A stretch of 64,000 nucleotides of DNA from Citrobacter portucalensis (GTDB lineage: Bacteria > Pseudomonadota > Gammaproteobacteria > Enterobacterales > Enterobacteriaceae), in NCBI RefSeq assembly GCF_002042885.1, contig NZ_MVFY01000001.1:310001-374000 (forward strand), in the 5' to 3' direction. Every line of letters starts with the position of its first letter. The first letter of the stretch is position 1. A program made the translations under genes and the position numbers. Shown here in pieces: positions 63,886-64,000 of this stretch. The notes under the pieces are model-generated. The model did not search any database. It saw only the letters and a list, made by a program, of their open reading frames with translations, and had not been told where the DNA came from.

Positions 63886-64000
63886 TTCTTGCGTGACGCT
63901 TTCCAGTTATTCCCCTTCTCCCTTTTTCTTTTTGCACATTCGCCGCACAATTTTAAATATCGCAATCTTGGTGTTGCGTTTAACGGAACATTGATGGTAG
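63886..64000. other. Window end without a recognisable gene
   Basis: The last 115 bases after the REP pair are pyrimidine-rich then AT-rich. I see no coding region or RNA gene; a promoter for a gene beyond the window is possible. Confidence 0.5.

Noticed and set aside
63588..63965. Minus-strand open frame running from the ABC-F end through the REP element
   Set aside because: It crosses a REP palindrome and the antisense of ABC-F; no ribosome site is evident.

Overview
This is a 64 kb chromosomal segment from a gammaproteobacterium of the Enterobacteriaceae, in the Escherichia/Salmonella/Citrobacter group. A Citrobacter-like species is my best guess, but the sequence does not prove the genus. 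The backbone matches the E. coli K-12 terminus read backwards (uxaB-yneE-tam ... hip locus ... digH ... ddp operon-osmC-sra-maeA). Large blocks differ from K-12, so this is terminus backbone carrying many accessory loci.

The window lies in the replication terminus and holds its cis-acting sites. A 28-bp chromosome-dimer resolution site (dif) lies at 23557-23584. A Tus-binding Ter site lies at 1427-1449, oriented to arrest forks leaving the terminus leftward. Three exact matS (MatP) sites lie at 20465, 41485 and 44554. The four FtsK-orienting KOPS octamers I found all point toward dif.

Layout: 1-5.7 kb holds uxaB (5' truncated), yneE, a GFA-family enzyme, tam, a GNAT acetyltransferase, an EamA exporter and a small lipoprotein. 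From 5.7 to 15.5 kb (minus strand) a tightly overlapping operon encodes a Ser-type periplasmic sulfatase, its radical-SAM maturase, a MoxR ATPase, DUF58, DUF4381, BatA, a BatB/BatC fusion, BatD and a periplasmic HAD phosphatase. From 16.1 to 23.4 kb (plus strand) an envelope operon encodes an MscS-type channel, two Omp85-like barrels, an uncharacterised exported protein, a DUF4056 protein and a FadL-family porin. Right of dif come a GNAT/DUF1778 toxin-antitoxin pair, a secreted alkylsulfatase, a lipoprotein, an IprA-like regulator and a second FadL paralogue. From 30 to 38.4 kb lies a type I secretion operon for a 1777-residue RTX haem peroxidase. Then come a VF530 protein, digH, a membrane protein, a hipBA-type module, a flagellar-regulon chemoreceptor and hdeB.

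From 45.3 to 52.3 kb a sigma54-type promoter precedes an RpiR-family regulator and ddpXABCDF (D-Ala-D-Ala hydrolysis and dipeptide import). From 52.3 to 59.0 kb a LysR regulator faces a 3-hydroxybutyrate/acetoacetate catabolic cluster: permease, dehydrogenase, CoA-transferase, thiolase and hydroxyacyl-CoA dehydrogenase. The right end holds osmC, sra, maeA and an ABC-F ATPase gene preceded by a 27-codon leader ORF with mutually exclusive RNA pairings.

The least explained and most interesting items are the ABC-F leader switch, the coupling of sulfatase maturation to a MoxR/Bat system, the MscS/Omp85/DUF4056/FadL envelope operon with its paralogous FadL across dif, and the RTX peroxidase beside an IprA-like regulator.
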